This document shows, piece after piece, positions 8,668-18,039 of a stretch of DNA of 64,000 nucleotides; positions within the stretch are counted from its first letter, which is position 1, and every line of letters starts with the position of its first letter. The notes under the pieces were generated by a model, which made no database searches, was not told where the DNA came from, and worked only from the letters and a program-made list of their open reading frames with translations. The DNA comes from an uncultured Lachnospiraceae bacterium. GTDB taxonomy: Bacteria; Bacillota; Clostridia; Lachnospirales; Lachnospiraceae. The stretch is from positions 28,605 to 92,604 of the forward strand of contig CANRWO010000009.1 of assembly GCA_947643615.1 (NCBI GenBank). The letters are read 5' to 3'. Both the position numbers and the translations under genes were made by a program.

Positions 8668-9689
8668 TAGAATGCGTTGAGCAGTGTCAGGATGACCTTG
8701 TGTAAGGTGTAGTCCACAATGGAGAGATCCGTGTCCCGGATACAGCTATAGGTCTGGGCTATGCAGGAAAATCCTCCGAAGGACAGTACCAGAAGGCTAT
8801 ACAGAGGCGCCTGTACCTGCAGCATGTTTAATCCTCCGGTAATCTCCAACAGCGGCGCCGGCAGGGCCACCTGCTCACCAAACAGTACGTGGGGAATCAG
8901 GTTTAGCAGATTGAATAAGATCATATATCCCCCCAGGGTGAGAATACTGCGGATGGCGGCGCTGATGGACCGGTCCGTCTCGGAGAGCAGGCGTTCCCCT
9001 CTGTGAACGGAGGTTTTTTGATGCTTTTTAAAGGCATCCAGGATGCGGTGTGCCTTTGAGGGCGCGCCCCGCCGGGTGCAGATGCTCAGTTCGCCGGCAG
9101 CTTTTAGGGCAGCCTGTGGGGCGATATGTTTCCCCAGGCACTGATAGCGGGTGTAGCGCAGAAAGATCCCGTACAGAGCGGGAATGCCGTACATGCCGAA
9201 CAGATATGGGGCAGTAAGCTCCCTGTGCAGGAGCGGCAGCACAAAGCTGCAGTAGTAGACCGGGCCGATATTGTTGCAGAAGGCAAGCAGATATTCCCCT
9301 TCCTCTCTGGTGAGCTGCCCTCTTGAATAGAGGTCTGAGACCACCCTGGCCCCCATGGGGAAGCCACATAGAAAACCCAGCATCATGCAATAACAGACAT
9401 TTTTACGGACGTGATAAACGGGACGGACCAGAGGATAGATAAAGGAAGCAATGGTTTCCGTCAAACCTAGCCGTATAACGATTCCGGAAAGGATCATGAA
9501 AGGAAGCAGGGAAGGGATCATCTTTTCGAACCACAGCTTAAGGCCCATGGAGGCGTAGCTCAGGCTGAGTTCCGAGTGGGTCAGGATACAGGCGGTGCAT
9601 AACAAGAACAAAAGAGTACCGGCCAGCCTTACGCCGGATATATGTATTCCGCGGGATTTCTTATGAGGCGGATTTGTTTTGTAAATCAT
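8622..9689 (-). CDS. ylbJ: YlbJ-like sporulation integral membrane protein (Gate domain)
   Basis: A 355-residue polytopic membrane protein with about eight hydrophobic helices. The segment GLKLWFEKMIPSLLPFMILSG, then LGFLCGFPMGARVVSDLY and LAFCNNIGPVY, match the nucleoside-recognition (Gate) domain arrangement of YlbJ/SpmA-like sporulation proteins. In Bacillus subtilis ylbJ is sigma-E controlled and needed for normal spores; transport function is unproven. GGAG lies 6 bp before the ATG on the minus strand. It is the only minus-strand gene in this 20-kb part and overlaps the amidase gene tail to tail by 46 bp. The family call is moderate, since it rests on motif order only. Confidence 0.65.
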   Translation of the reverse strand: MIYKTNPPHKKSRGIHISGVRLAGTLLFLLCTACILTHSELSLSYASMGLKLWFEKMIPSLLPFMILSGIVIRLGLTETIASFIYPLVRPVYHVRKNVCYCMMLGFLCGFPMGARVVSDLYSRGQLTREEGEYLLAFCNNIGPVYYCSFVLPLLHRELTAPYLFGMYGIPALYGIFLRYTRYQCLGKHIAPQAALKAAGELSICTRRGAPSKAHRILDAFKKHQKTSVHRGERLLSETDRSISAAIRSILTLGGYMILFNLLNLIPHVLFGEQVALPAPLLEITGGLNMLQVQAPLYSLLVLSFGGFSCIAQTYSCIRDTDLSIVDYTLHKVILTLLNAFYYFIWFLLSPNSFLR

Positions 9690-9744
9690 AATGGCTCCAA
9701 AAATACAGGCTCCTTACTTGTATATGTAGTTTCAGGGAGGTTTT

Positions 9745-10467
9745 ATGCGTCTTGACAAATATTTATGTGAACTGAACACAGGAAGCCGGAGCCAGGTCAG
9801 GGAATTGATCAGAAAAGGCCTTGTCTCTGTAAACGGCCTGGTGGTCCGCCAGGCCGACCATAAAATAGAAGAAGAAAAGGACTGCGTGGCGGTCCGGGGA
9901 AAAGAACTGGCATACCGGAAATTTGTCTATTATATGCTGAATAAGCCTCAGGGCGTGGTTTCCGCCACCCAGGACAATACCGCAGGAACGGTGACGGAGC
10001 TGCTTGCGGCGGAGGGAAGGAAGGATTTGTTCCCTGTGGGGCGGCTGGACAAAGACACGGAGGGACTGCTGCTTTTGACCAATGACGGGGAGTTGGCGCA
10101 TCGCCTTCTGTCGCCGAAAAAGCATGTGGATAAGACTTATCAGGTAACAATTGCCCACCCTCTGTCAAAACAGGATATCCTGCAGCTGGAACAGGGTGTG
10201 GATATCGGGGAAAACAGGCTGACCCTGCCGGCCAGGGTTGAGATATTGTCGGAAAATACCATTTATCTGACCATACAGGAAGGAAAGTACCATCAGGTGA
10301 AGCGGATGCTGCAGGCGGTAAATAATCAGGTGGCCGCATTAAAAAGGATACGTTTTGGGGGGATTGTTTTAGATGAAAGGCTGGCGCCGGGAGATTACCG
10401 TCCCCTGACCCTGCAGGAGGAGAACTGCCTGCAAGAGAGTTCTGCCCAGGGAAATAAGATACAATGA
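9745..10467 (+). CDS. RsuA-family 16S/23S rRNA pseudouridine synthase
   Basis: A 240-residue protein with an N-terminal S4 RNA-binding domain (MRLDKYLCELNTGSRSQVRE) and a catalytic domain carrying the signature VGRLDKDTEGLLLLTNDG, whose Asp is the pseudouridylation nucleophile. YHQVKRML is the expected C-terminal motif. RsuA-like enzymes act on 16S position 516, and RluB/E/F relatives act on 23S rRNA; which target applies here is not clear, although length favours RsuA. GGGAGG lies 7 bp before the start. It is divergent from ylbJ with only 55 bp between the two starts. Confidence 0.88.
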   Translation: MRLDKYLCELNTGSRSQVRELIRKGLVSVNGLVVRQADHKIEEEKDCVAVRGKELAYRKFVYYMLNKPQGVVSATQDNTAGTVTELLAAEGRKDLFPVGRLDKDTEGLLLLTNDGELAHRLLSPKKHVDKTYQVTIAHPLSKQDILQLEQGVDIGENRLTLPARVEILSENTIYLTIQEGKYHQVKRMLQAVNNQVAALKRIRFGGIVLDERLAPGDYRPLTLQEENCLQESSAQGNKIQ

Positions 10468-10571
10468 AATGAATTTCCCCAATGATGCCTGCAGATTTCA
10501 GTATCCAAAGCGATGCTTCATGCAGAATGCGCTTTTCGGACATGGGTTAAGACACAGGAGGTAAAAATTAC

Positions 10572-11237
10572 ATGAAAGCTGATATGTTGAGGGATATTGA
10601 TGCCATTATTTTTGATATGGACGGTTCGCTGGTGGATTCCATGTGGATGTGGCATGAGATTGATATCGAATACCTGGGCAGATACGGCATTGAACTGCCG
10701 CCGGGACTTCAGTCGAAGATTGAGGGCATGAGCTTCCATGAGACAGCGGTGTATTTTAAAGAACATTTCCCGATTCCGGACTCCCTGGAGGAGATCAAGC
10801 GGACCTGGAATGAGATGGCCTGGGATAAATATACGCATGAAGTACCGCTGAAACCCGGGATCCCTGAATTTTTAAAAGGCTGCAGGGACCGAGGGATCAA
10901 GCTTGGCATTGCCACCAGCAACTCAAGGGAACTGGTGGAAAACATAGCGGCGGTGCACCGTTTCAGGGATTATTTTACCTGTATCGTGACAGGCTGTGAT
11001 GTGGAGAGAGGGAAGCCTTCGCCGGATATCTATTTTGCAGCGGCGACAGGTTTGGGGGTGGCTTGCGGACGCTGTCTGGTGTTTGAAGACATCCTGCCCG
11101 GCATCCAGGCAGGCAAAAATGCCGGAATGAAGGTCTGTGCCGTGGAAGACGTATATTCCGCCCCGGACCGGGAGGCCAAGAAAGAACTTGCAGATTATTA
11201 TATAGAGGATTATTATGGATTTTTTGAAGAAAAATAA
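10572..11237 (+). CDS. HAD-superfamily phosphatase (beta-phosphoglucomutase-like)
   Basis: A 221-residue subfamily I HAD hydrolase with an inserted helical cap. Motif I is [12 protein letters not shown], motif II is ATSNS, motif III includes the Lys of GKPSPDIYF, and motif IV is [12 protein letters not shown]. The DxD nucleophile-acid pair and the cap suggest a phosphatase or phosphomutase on a small sugar phosphate; there is nothing to identify the substrate. AGGAGGT lies 9 bp upstream. The last 23 bp overlap the start of the YgiQ gene, so the two are translationally coupled. Confidence 0.85.
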   Translation: MKADMLRDIDAIIFDMDGSLVDSMWMWHEIDIEYLGRYGIELPPGLQSKIEGMSFHETAVYFKEHFPIPDSLEEIKRTWNEMAWDKYTHEVPLKPGIPEFLKGCRDRGIKLGIATSNSRELVENIAAVHRFRDYFTCIVTGCDVERGKPSPDIYFAAATGLGVACGRCLVFEDILPGIQAGKNAGMKVCAVEDVYSAPDREAKKELADYYIEDYYGFFEEK

Positions 11238-13212
11238 CGGATTTTTACCTGTGTCTCCCGAGGATATGCGGGAGAGGGGGATCCAACAGCTTGATTTTGT
11301 GTATGTGACAGGGGATGCCTATGTGGACCATCCTTCCTTCGGCCATGCCATTATCAGCCGTGTACTGGAGGCCCACGGATATTCGGTGGGGATTCTTTCC
11401 CAGCCGGACTGGAAAAGGGATGACAGTATCAGCTTACTGGGATGCCCACGGCTGGGGTTTCTCATCTCAGCGGGAAATATGGACAGCTGTGTGAACCATT
11501 ATTCCGTGTCCAGGAAAAGACGTTCCTCGGATGCCTACACTCCCGGCGGTGAAATGGGAAGGCGTCCCGACCACGCTACGGTTGTTTACGGGAATCTGAT
11601 CCGCAGGACATATAAAAACATTCCTGTGATCATCGGCGGCATCGAGGCCAGTCTGCGCCGTATGGCACATTACGATTATTGGACAGACAGCTTTAAGCGT
11701 TCCGTGCTTTTGGACAGTCAGGCGGATATCATCTCATACGGGATGGGGGAGCGGTCCATTGTGGAAATTGCCGACGCACTGGCGGCAGGCATCGCGGTAT
11801 CCGATATCACATTCATTCCGGGGACCGTTTACCGCACCAAAGATATCTCAGGAATATATGATGCCATAAAGCTGCCCTCCTATGAGGAAATGAAAGAAGA
11901 CAAATCCCAGTATGCCAAAAGCTTTGCCATACAGAACGAAAATACGGATTTCTGCAATGGCAAAATATTGATAGAGGAGTATCCCAAGGGGATATATGTG
12001 GTCCAGAATCCGCCCCAGCAGCCCCTTACCACGGAAGAGATGGATGATGTCTATGCCCTTCCCTATATGCGGACATATCACCCTTCTTACGAAGAAAGAG
12101 GCGGCGTCCCGGCTATTGCAGAGATCAAGTTTTCACTGATCAGCAACCGGGGGTGCTTTGGCGGATGCAGCTTCTGTGCCCTGACGTTCCATCAGGGGAG
12201 GACAGTGCAGGTCAGGAGCCATGAATCCATTCTCAAGGAAGCGGAATTGTTGATACAGGAGCCGGACTTTAAAGGATACATTCATGATGTGGGGGGGCCT
12301 ACGGCGAATTTCCGGCATCCGTCCTGCCAAAAGCAGATGTCCCACGGCGTCTGCAAGAACAAACAATGCCTTTTCCCTTCACCCTGCAAGAATCTCCATG
12401 TGGATCACTCCGATTATCTGGAACTTTTGCGGAAGCTTCGGAAACTTCCTGGGGTAAAGAAGGTATTTGTGCGTTCCGGTATCCGTTTTGATTATCTGCT
12501 GGCGGATCCGGATGATACCTTTTTCAGGGAGCTGGTGGAGCATCACGTGAGCGGGCAGCTTAAGGTGGCGCCGGAACACATTTCCGACGCGGTCCTTGCC
12601 AGGATGGGAAAACCGGAAAATGCGGTTTACGAACGCTTTGTGGCAAAATACAAAAAATGGAATGCACAGATGGGCAAAAACCAGTTCCTGGTGCCATACC
12701 TGATGTCTTCCCACCCCGGTTCTACCTTAAAAGAAGCCATAGAGCTGGCGGAGTACCTGAGGGATTTGGGATACATGCCGGAGCAGGTGCAGGATTTCTA
12801 TCCCACGCCGTCCACCTTATCTACGGTCATGTACTACACGGGACTGGACCCCAGGGATATGAAGCCGGTTTATGTGTGCAGGAATCCTCATGAGAAAGCA
12901 ATGCAGAGGGCATTGATACAGTACCGTAATCCGAAAAATTATGAGCTTGTCCATGAAGCGCTGACCAAAGCCGGCAGGACGGACCTCATCGGATTTGATA
13001 AAAAATGCCTGATCCGTCCCCGGAGGACGGCCAAGGAGAGGACGGCGGGAGACTACGGAAGTACTGGAGGGAAAAAGCGGCTCGGAAAGGAATTGCGCAA
13101 GGAAAGCGGTTCACAACAGAAGAGCAGTATGCGGCAGAAGAACGACACACAGTCAAATAAGATACCAAAGAAGAAAACCATACGGAACGTACATAAGAAA
13201 AAGAGTGTATGA
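11215..13212 (+). CDS. YgiQ-family radical SAM protein (UPF0313)
   Basis: A 665-residue radical SAM protein of the YgiQ/UPF0313 family. It begins [13 protein letters not shown], with a B12-binding-like N-terminal fold ([20 protein letters not shown]), and carries the cluster motif [17 protein letters not shown] near residues 313-322, where three cysteines bind the 4Fe-4S cluster. A further Cys-rich stretch ([15 protein letters not shown]) and the APEH motif follow. The basic C-terminal 60 residues are low complexity. Function of the family is unknown. It overlaps the preceding HAD gene. Confidence 0.9.
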   Translation: MDFLKKNNGFLPVSPEDMRERGIQQLDFVYVTGDAYVDHPSFGHAIISRVLEAHGYSVGILSQPDWKRDDSISLLGCPRLGFLISAGNMDSCVNHYSVSRKRRSSDAYTPGGEMGRRPDHATVVYGNLIRRTYKNIPVIIGGIEASLRRMAHYDYWTDSFKRSVLLDSQADIISYGMGERSIVEIADALAAGIAVSDITFIPGTVYRTKDISGIYDAIKLPSYEEMKEDKSQYAKSFAIQNENTDFCNGKILIEEYPKGIYVVQNPPQQPLTTEEMDDVYALPYMRTYHPSYEERGGVPAIAEIKFSLISNRGCFGGCSFCALTFHQGRTVQVRSHESILKEAELLIQEPDFKGYIHDVGGPTANFRHPSCQKQMSHGVCKNKQCLFPSPCKNLHVDHSDYLELLRKLRKLPGVKKVFVRSGIRFDYLLADPDDTFFRELVEHHVSGQLKVAPEHISDAVLARMGKPENAVYERFVAKYKKWNAQMGKNQFLVPYLMSSHPGSTLKEAIELAEYLRDLGYMPEQVQDFYPTPSTLSTVMYYTGLDPRDMKPVYVCRNPHEKAMQRALIQYRNPKNYELVHEALTKAGRTDLIGFDKKCLIRPRRTAKERTAGDYGSTGGKKRLGKELRKESGSQQKSSMRQKNDTQSNKIPKKKTIRNVHKKKSV

Positions 13213-13281
13213 GACCCATGATTGGGAGGAGTGCTGTAGACATTAAATTAGATTGACTTGGCAGAAAGGAAGGAATAGGAT

Positions 13282-14055
13282 ATGAACATTGCGATTATTA
13301 CAGGGGCGTCCTCCGGTATCGGTATGGAGTTTGCCCTGCAAATGGACAGCTATTTTGTTACCATTGACGAATTTTGGCTGATCGCCAGAAACAGGGAACA
13401 CTTGGAAGAGGTGGCGAAGGTATTGGACCACAAGGCCAGGATTATCGTTATGGATATCACGGATGAGAAGAAGCAGGATGCCCTGGAGGATCTGCTGATT
13501 GAGAAGAACGCTGTGGTGAGGGTGTTGGTCAATGCCGCCGGTTTCGGTGTTATGGGGCCTTTCAGTGAGCAGGAGAGGATGACGGCACAGGATATGGTAC
13601 GATTAAACTGCGAGGCATTGACTGCGCTGACCCATCGCATGCTCCCCTATATGCGCAAAAACAGCAGGATCCTTCAGATGGCATCCAGTGCCGCCTTCCT
13701 GCCACAGCCGGATTTTGCGGTATATGCAGCCACAAAGGCATATGTACTGAGCTTTTCCAGAGCTTTGGGGGAGGAGCTCAGGGAGGCGGGAATTTATGTT
13801 ACAAGCGTATGCCCGGGGCCCGTGGATACCCCCTTTTTTGATATTGCAGAGAAGACGGGAACTACCCTTTCCATCAAAAAATATACTATGGTAAGCCCGG
13901 AAAAGGTAGTGGCCCTGGCATTGAAGGATTCATACCACAAGCGCTCCATGTCGGTGTGCAGCCTGCCCATCAAATGTTTGCGCTGTCTTTCAAAGACGGT
14001 TCCCCACAGCTTTCTCTTAAAGGGGATGGGACTGTTGAAAAAGAAAGGATTATGA
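13282..14055 (+). CDS. Short-chain dehydrogenase/reductase
   Basis: A 257-residue classical-type SDR: the NAD(P)-binding glycine motif TGASSGIG is at residues 8-15, the NAAGFG motif follows strand 4, and the active site YAATK contains Tyr and Lys with the upstream Ser in MASSAA. The fold ends in a basic C-terminal helix (LKGMGLLKKKGL), suggesting membrane association as in the SDR group near DltE/YqjQ. Substrate is unknown; oxidoreduction of an alcohol or carbonyl group is inferred. GAAAGGA-type SD precedes it. Its stop overlaps the next start (ATGA), so the pair is coupled. Confidence 0.85.
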   Translation: MNIAIITGASSGIGMEFALQMDSYFVTIDEFWLIARNREHLEEVAKVLDHKARIIVMDITDEKKQDALEDLLIEKNAVVRVLVNAAGFGVMGPFSEQERMTAQDMVRLNCEALTALTHRMLPYMRKNSRILQMASSAAFLPQPDFAVYAATKAYVLSFSRALGEELREAGIYVTSVCPGPVDTPFFDIAEKTGTTLSIKKYTMVSPEKVVALALKDSYHKRSMSVCSLPIKCLRCLSKTVPHSFLLKGMGLLKKKGL

Positions 14056-14642
14056 ACATGCAATTACTCAGAATATTTTCCGCAGAAAAGTACAAAGGGA
14101 CTAAGGACTATATCAACACCCAGAAGAAATTTGAGATTATTCGGACACTTCTCTATTTTGCGATCTCCGTTTCTCTGTTTGCGGCAGGGTATATCCAGAC
14201 GGGAAGAAAGACAAACCTGCTGACGGTGGTGGCGGTCCTCGGCTGTCTCCCTGCCAGCAAGAGCGCAGTGAATGCCATTATGTTCCTCAGGTTTAAGAGC
14301 TGCGGGGAGGAAGCCGCTGCCGGGATTGAGAAACATTGTCAGGGGCTTCATACACTTTATGATATGGTATTTACTTCCTATCAGAAGAATTATGTAGTCA
14401 GCCATCTTGCAGTCAGGGGGAATACGGTCTGTGGGTATTCCGAAAAGCCGGATTTTCCGGAGAATGATTTTTATAAGCATATTGACAATATCTTAAAGAT
14501 GGACGGCTTAAAAGATGTGACGGTGAAGATTTTTACGGATTTAAAAAAATATACGGATCGCCTGGAGCAAATGAAAGAGTTGGAAACGGATGAGAGCCGG
14601 TCGGAAACCATTGCAGGCACGCTGAAAAGCGTGGTCCTGTAA
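14052..14642 (+). CDS. Hypothetical membrane protein
   Basis: A 196-residue protein whose ATG overlaps the SDR stop codon (ATGA). Two adjacent hydrophobic helices at about residues 28-45 and 51-68 anchor it, and the remaining 120 residues are soluble and mixed alpha/beta in composition. No catalytic motif or known domain was recognised. The translation coupling to the SDR suggests the two work together, possibly with the SDR recruited to the membrane. A longer version in the same frame would start inside the SDR gene at 13956, with no ribosome binding site. Confidence 0.6.
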   Translation: MNMQLLRIFSAEKYKGTKDYINTQKKFEIIRTLLYFAISVSLFAAGYIQTGRKTNLLTVVAVLGCLPASKSAVNAIMFLRFKSCGEEAAAGIEKHCQGLHTLYDMVFTSYQKNYVVSHLAVRGNTVCGYSEKPDFPENDFYKHIDNILKMDGLKDVTVKIFTDLKKYTDRLEQMKELETDESRSETIAGTLKSVVL

Positions 14643-14758
14643 CGGTCAGCCTGCTGTACCGTTGGCATTTTGCCATAAATCCGGCGGCCCCGTAAGCTTT
14701 GTGGTCCTATAGGATGTGGCGCTTCCGGGAAATGTGCCGGAATGGAAACGAGGGAAAT

Positions 14759-15985
14759 ATGCAGTCAACTACCATTGGAAAGAATCAGGCGGGGCAACGC
14801 CTGGACAAATTTTTGCATAAGTTTCTGCCCAATGCCGGATCCGGTTTCTTGTATAAGATGCTGCGGAAAAAGAACATTACCTTGAATGGCAGGAAAGCAG
14901 AAGGAGCCGAATTGCTGCGAGAGGGTGATTCCGTATGCTTTTACTTCTCGGCGGAAACCTTTGAGAAGTTTTCAGGAAGGCCCATACAGGCGGAAAGCCG
15001 GACCGCCCTTTCCGCAAGGCCGGAATTTGCCGGAAAACCGTCATGCGTTTCCCTGGGGTCGGAAGAGGCCGAATCCTTGCCGGGCGTCTCCCTGGGGTCG
15101 GAAGAGGCCGAATCCCTGCCGGGCGTTTCCCCGGGGTCGGGAGAGGCCGAATCCTTGCCGGGCGTCTCCCCGGGGTCGGAAGAGGCGGTGGCGACAAACG
15201 GCTTCTCTAATCCCCTGGCCGCAGAATACAGGAAAGCATACCGGCTGCTCAAGGGAATACAGATAGTATACGAAGACGAGCACTTCCTGTTTTTAAATAA
15301 ACCGTCTGGAATCCTGTCCCAGAAGGCAAAACCGGAGGACTGCAGCATCAATGAATGGATGATTGGTTATCTGCTGCAAGGGAACCCCTCCCTGGCAGAT
15401 GAGCTTATCAGCTTCCGTCCTTCCGTCTGCAACCGTCTTGACCGGAACACCAGCGGCATTGTGCTGTGTGGAAAGACATTGGCAGGCCTGCAGTTCCTGA
15501 ACCGGATTTTAAAAGAAAGACAGGTTCGGAAGTTTTACCAGACCATTTGTGTGGGCAAGCTGGAAGAGCCTGCGCAGATTCAGGGATATTTGGTGAAAGA
15601 CGAGAAGAGTAACAGGGTCAGCGTGGCCTCCTCAAAACAAAAGGATTGCCCGAAACAGAATTCCATAAAGACAGGCTATATTCCCCTGAACGCCAACGGA
15701 GGCTTCACTTACCTGGAAGTGGAACTGTTCACCGGTAAGACGCACCAGATCCGCGCCCATCTGGCCGGTATAGGCCATCCCCTGGTTGGGGATTTCAAGT
15801 ATGGGAATGTTCAGGTAAACCAGAAAATGAAGCGGGAATATGGGTTGGGGCATCATCTGCTCCACGCCTGCCGGGTGGCATTCCCAAAAGTTGCAGACGG
15901 ACCGGGGGCGGCTCTCAGCCAGCGTGAATTTACTGTCCCGGAACCGGAGCAGTTTACCGCTGTGAGAAAGGCATTGGAATTGTAG
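14759..15985 (+). CDS. RluA-family pseudouridine synthase with repeat insertion
   Basis: A 408-residue RluA-type rRNA or tRNA pseudouridine synthase. An S4 domain at the N-terminus (GQRLDKFLHKFLPNAG) is followed by the catalytic core from about residue 160: the nucleophile motif CNRLDRNTSGIVLCGKT, then GKTHQIRAHLAGIGHPLVGD. Family members are normally near 300 residues; the excess lies mainly in an Ala/Glu/Pro/Ser insert of about 60 residues between S4 and catalytic domains, built largely of a 13-residue repeat (SLGSEEAESLPGV). GAGGG lies just before the chosen ATG; the upstream in-frame ATG lacks one. Confidence 0.88.
   Translation: MQSTTIGKNQAGQRLDKFLHKFLPNAGSGFLYKMLRKKNITLNGRKAEGAELLREGDSVCFYFSAETFEKFSGRPIQAESRTALSARPEFAGKPSCVSLGSEEAESLPGVSLGSEEAESLPGVSPGSGEAESLPGVSPGSEEAVATNGFSNPLAAEYRKAYRLLKGIQIVYEDEHFLFLNKPSGILSQKAKPEDCSINEWMIGYLLQGNPSLADELISFRPSVCNRLDRNTSGIVLCGKTLAGLQFLNRILKERQVRKFYQTICVGKLEEPAQIQGYLVKDEKSNRVSVASSKQKDCPKQNSIKTGYIPLNANGGFTYLEVELFTGKTHQIRAHLAGIGHPLVGDFKYGNVQVNQKMKREYGLGHHLLHACRVAFPKVADGPGAALSQREFTVPEPEQFTAVRKALEL
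15050..15190 (+). repeat. 39-bp in-frame tandem repeat inside the RluA gene
   Basis: Three full 39-bp units (15050, 15089, 15128) and a partial fourth (15167) encode SLGSEEAESLPGV and close variants. The units differ at only a few bases, so the expansion looks recent. Because 39 is divisible by 3, the reading frame is kept. Confidence 0.9.
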
Positions 15986-16054
15986 TGTTACACAGGCAAA
16001 AATTGAAATATATGAAACAAGTGAAAACCGGGCAGGAAAGGGATAAGATATAAT

Positions 16055-16588
16055 ATGGCAACATGGAATTCCAGAGGCCTGAGAGGCTCCACCCTGGAGG
16101 ATATGATCAACCGTACAAATGAAAAATACGAGGAAGCGGGCCTAGCCCTGATCCAGAAAATCCCAACTCCCATTACACCCATCAAAATAGACAAGGAGCA
16201 ACGTCACATCACCCTCGCCTATTTTGAACAGAAGAGTACCGTTGACTATATCGGGGCAGTTCAGGGGATTCCCGTGTGCTTTGACGCAAAGGAATGCGCT
16301 GCGGATACCTTTGCCCTTCAGAATATACATGAACATCAGGTAAAGTTCATGGAAAACTTTGAGAAGCAGGGGGGCATTTCTTTCTTTCTGATCTATTACA
16401 CCCATAAGGACGTCCTTTACTACCTGCCCCTGGAGATGCTGTTGTTTTTCTGGAATCGGGCACAGGGGGGAGGGCGGAAAAGCTTCCGTTACGAAGAACT
16501 GAACCCGGCCTATATCCTGCCTAAGAAACATGGTATTCTGGTTCCCTATCTGGATATGCTGCAGAGGGACTTAGAGGACAGGGATTGA
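16055..16588 (+). CDS. recU: Holliday junction resolvase RecU
   Basis: A 177-residue PD-(D/E)XK nuclease of the Firmicute RecU family, which resolves four-way DNA junctions with RuvAB during recombination and chromosome segregation. The start NSRGLRGSTLEDMINRTNEKY is typical, and the active site is STVDYIGAVQGIPVCFDAKE (Asp, then Glu/Lys). NIHEHQVKFMENFEKQGGISFFLI is also family-specific. GGAAAGGG precedes the ATG. In Bacillus recU is next to a PBP1 gene, but here the neighbours are RluA and hisZ. Confidence 0.92.
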   Translation: MATWNSRGLRGSTLEDMINRTNEKYEEAGLALIQKIPTPITPIKIDKEQRHITLAYFEQKSTVDYIGAVQGIPVCFDAKECAADTFALQNIHEHQVKFMENFEKQGGISFFLIYYTHKDVLYYLPLEMLLFFWNRAQGGGRKSFRYEELNPAYILPKKHGILVPYLDMLQRDLEDRD

Positions 16589-16914
16589 GATAACACCGTC
16601 CATTGGGTAGCGGACGAAACCACCATTTTAGTCTGTTCATTCCCGCATGTTTTATGTTATACTATGTTATGTGGTTTTGTTTTTCCGGCTTTTCATGCCC
16701 GGATAGAAACAGATTCGGATGGAAAAAGAGCCGAATAGAAACAGGTTTGGATAGAAACAGGTTTGGATAAAAACAGGTCCGAATAAAAACAAGTTCGAAC
16801 AAAACCGGATAGAAACGAGTGTCTAAAAGAAAGCGGCCCTGCACATGGCATGGTTAAAATGCGCAAAGGGATCTGCCCACATACACTATTATACAGTGGG
16901 GAAATGAGGAAAAT
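16589..16914 (+). other. Intergenic region upstream of hisZ
   Basis: This 326-bp gap holds a possible extended -10 promoter (TTATGTTATACT near 16651-16668) and the 16-bp minisatellite annotated separately. A short inverted repeat CCCAC...GTGGG lies at about 16877-16901, just before the hisZ ribosome binding site. No T-box signature was seen and no convincing gene was found. Confidence 0.5.
16703..16824 (+). repeat. 16-bp degenerate tandem repeat upstream of hisZ
   Basis: Six consecutive 16-bp units start at 16703, 16719, 16735, 16751, 16767 and 16783, followed by a shortened unit and one more at 16809. The consensus is close to ATAGAAACAGGTTTGG, and units three and four are identical. The array is non-coding. 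Confidence 0.85.
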
Positions 16915-18039
16915 ATGAGCAAACGATTATTGCATACTCCCGAGGGTGTCCGGGATCTCTACGGAAAAGAATATGAGAGAAAGCTTTTTGTGGAGAAAAG
17001 ACTGCATGAGAAGCTGAGGCTATACGGCTATGAGGATATCCAGACGCCCACCTTTGAATTTTTTGACGTCTTTTCAAAGGAGGTTGGAACTACCCCCAGT
17101 AAAGAACTGTATAAGTTCTTTGACAAGGAAAACAATACCCTTGTGCTGAGGCCTGATTTTACCCCGTCCATCGCCCGCTGCGCGGCTAAATATTTCTGCG
17201 GGGATCAGCTGCCCTTAAGGTTCAGCTATATGGGAAACACCTTTAATAATACATCAAGCCTTCAGGGGAAGCTTAAGGAAACGACCCAGATGGGCGCGGA
17301 GCTGATAGGCGAGCCTTCCGTGGAAGCGGACGGGGAGATGATCAGCCTGGTCATTGAAGCCCTCTTAAGCACAGGCCTGAACCGTTTCCAGGTCAGCATC
17401 GGCCAGGTGGAATATTTTAAAGGATTATGCGAGGAGGCCGGGTTGGATGAAGAGACGGAGTATGCTTTAAGAGACTGCATTTCCGGGAAAAACTATTTTG
17501 CAACCCAGGAGCTTTTGATTGAAAGAGAAGTGGCGGAACCTTACCAGAGCAGGCTGCTCCGGGTGGCGGATATGTTCGGAAATATGTGTTCCCTGGCGGA
17601 GGCCAGGGAGATGGTAAGCAATCCCCGTTCCATCGCGGCAATCCAACGCCTTGAGAAATTGTATGAAGTGCTGGAGGCTTACGGCGTGGCGGAATACATA
17701 TCCTTTGACCTTGGAATGTTAAGCAAATATAATTATTACACAGGCGTCATTTTCAAGGCCTATACCTATGGCGTGGGGGAAGCCGTTGTAAAAGGCGGCA
17801 GGTATGACCGTCTTCTGGAACAGTTTGGCAAAAAGGCTCCCGCCGTGGGGTTCTGCGTGGTCATTGACAGCATAATGGAAGCACTCTCCAGACAGAGGGT
17901 CGAAATCCCTCTTCCAGAGGCTGCAAGGATATTGTATTATGATGGGGCAGATTACCGTGAGAAGCTGGCAATGGCCCGGAAGCTGCGGGGGGAGAATGTA
18001 GCGGTAGCGCTGGTAAGGAAGGACGACATAAATGAGTGA
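16915..18039 (+). CDS. hisZ: ATP phosphoribosyltransferase regulatory subunit HisZ
   Basis: A 374-residue paralogue of histidyl-tRNA synthetase that joins short HisG to form the active, histidine-regulated ATP phosphoribosyltransferase (first step of histidine synthesis). It has the class II aaRS-like core (TPEGVRDLYG, LRPDFTPSIAR, GAELIGEPSVEADGEMI, GGRYDRLLEQFG) but lacks the C-terminal anticodon-binding domain of real HisRS and ends shortly after the core. The SD GAGGAAA is adjacent to the ATG. It overlaps hisG by 8 bp. Confidence 0.93.
   Translation: MSKRLLHTPEGVRDLYGKEYERKLFVEKRLHEKLRLYGYEDIQTPTFEFFDVFSKEVGTTPSKELYKFFDKENNTLVLRPDFTPSIARCAAKYFCGDQLPLRFSYMGNTFNNTSSLQGKLKETTQMGAELIGEPSVEADGEMISLVIEALLSTGLNRFQVSIGQVEYFKGLCEEAGLDEETEYALRDCISGKNYFATQELLIEREVAEPYQSRLLRVADMFGNMCSLAEAREMVSNPRSIAAIQRLEKLYEVLEAYGVAEYISFDLGMLSKYNYYTGVIFKAYTYGVGEAVVKGGRYDRLLEQFGKKAPAVGFCVVIDSIMEALSRQRVEIPLPEAARILYYDGADYREKLAMARKLRGENVAVALVRKDDINE

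Noticed and set aside
16589..16914. T-box leader for the hisZG operon.
   Set aside because: No AGGGTGG T-box sequence or terminator/antiterminator pair was found.
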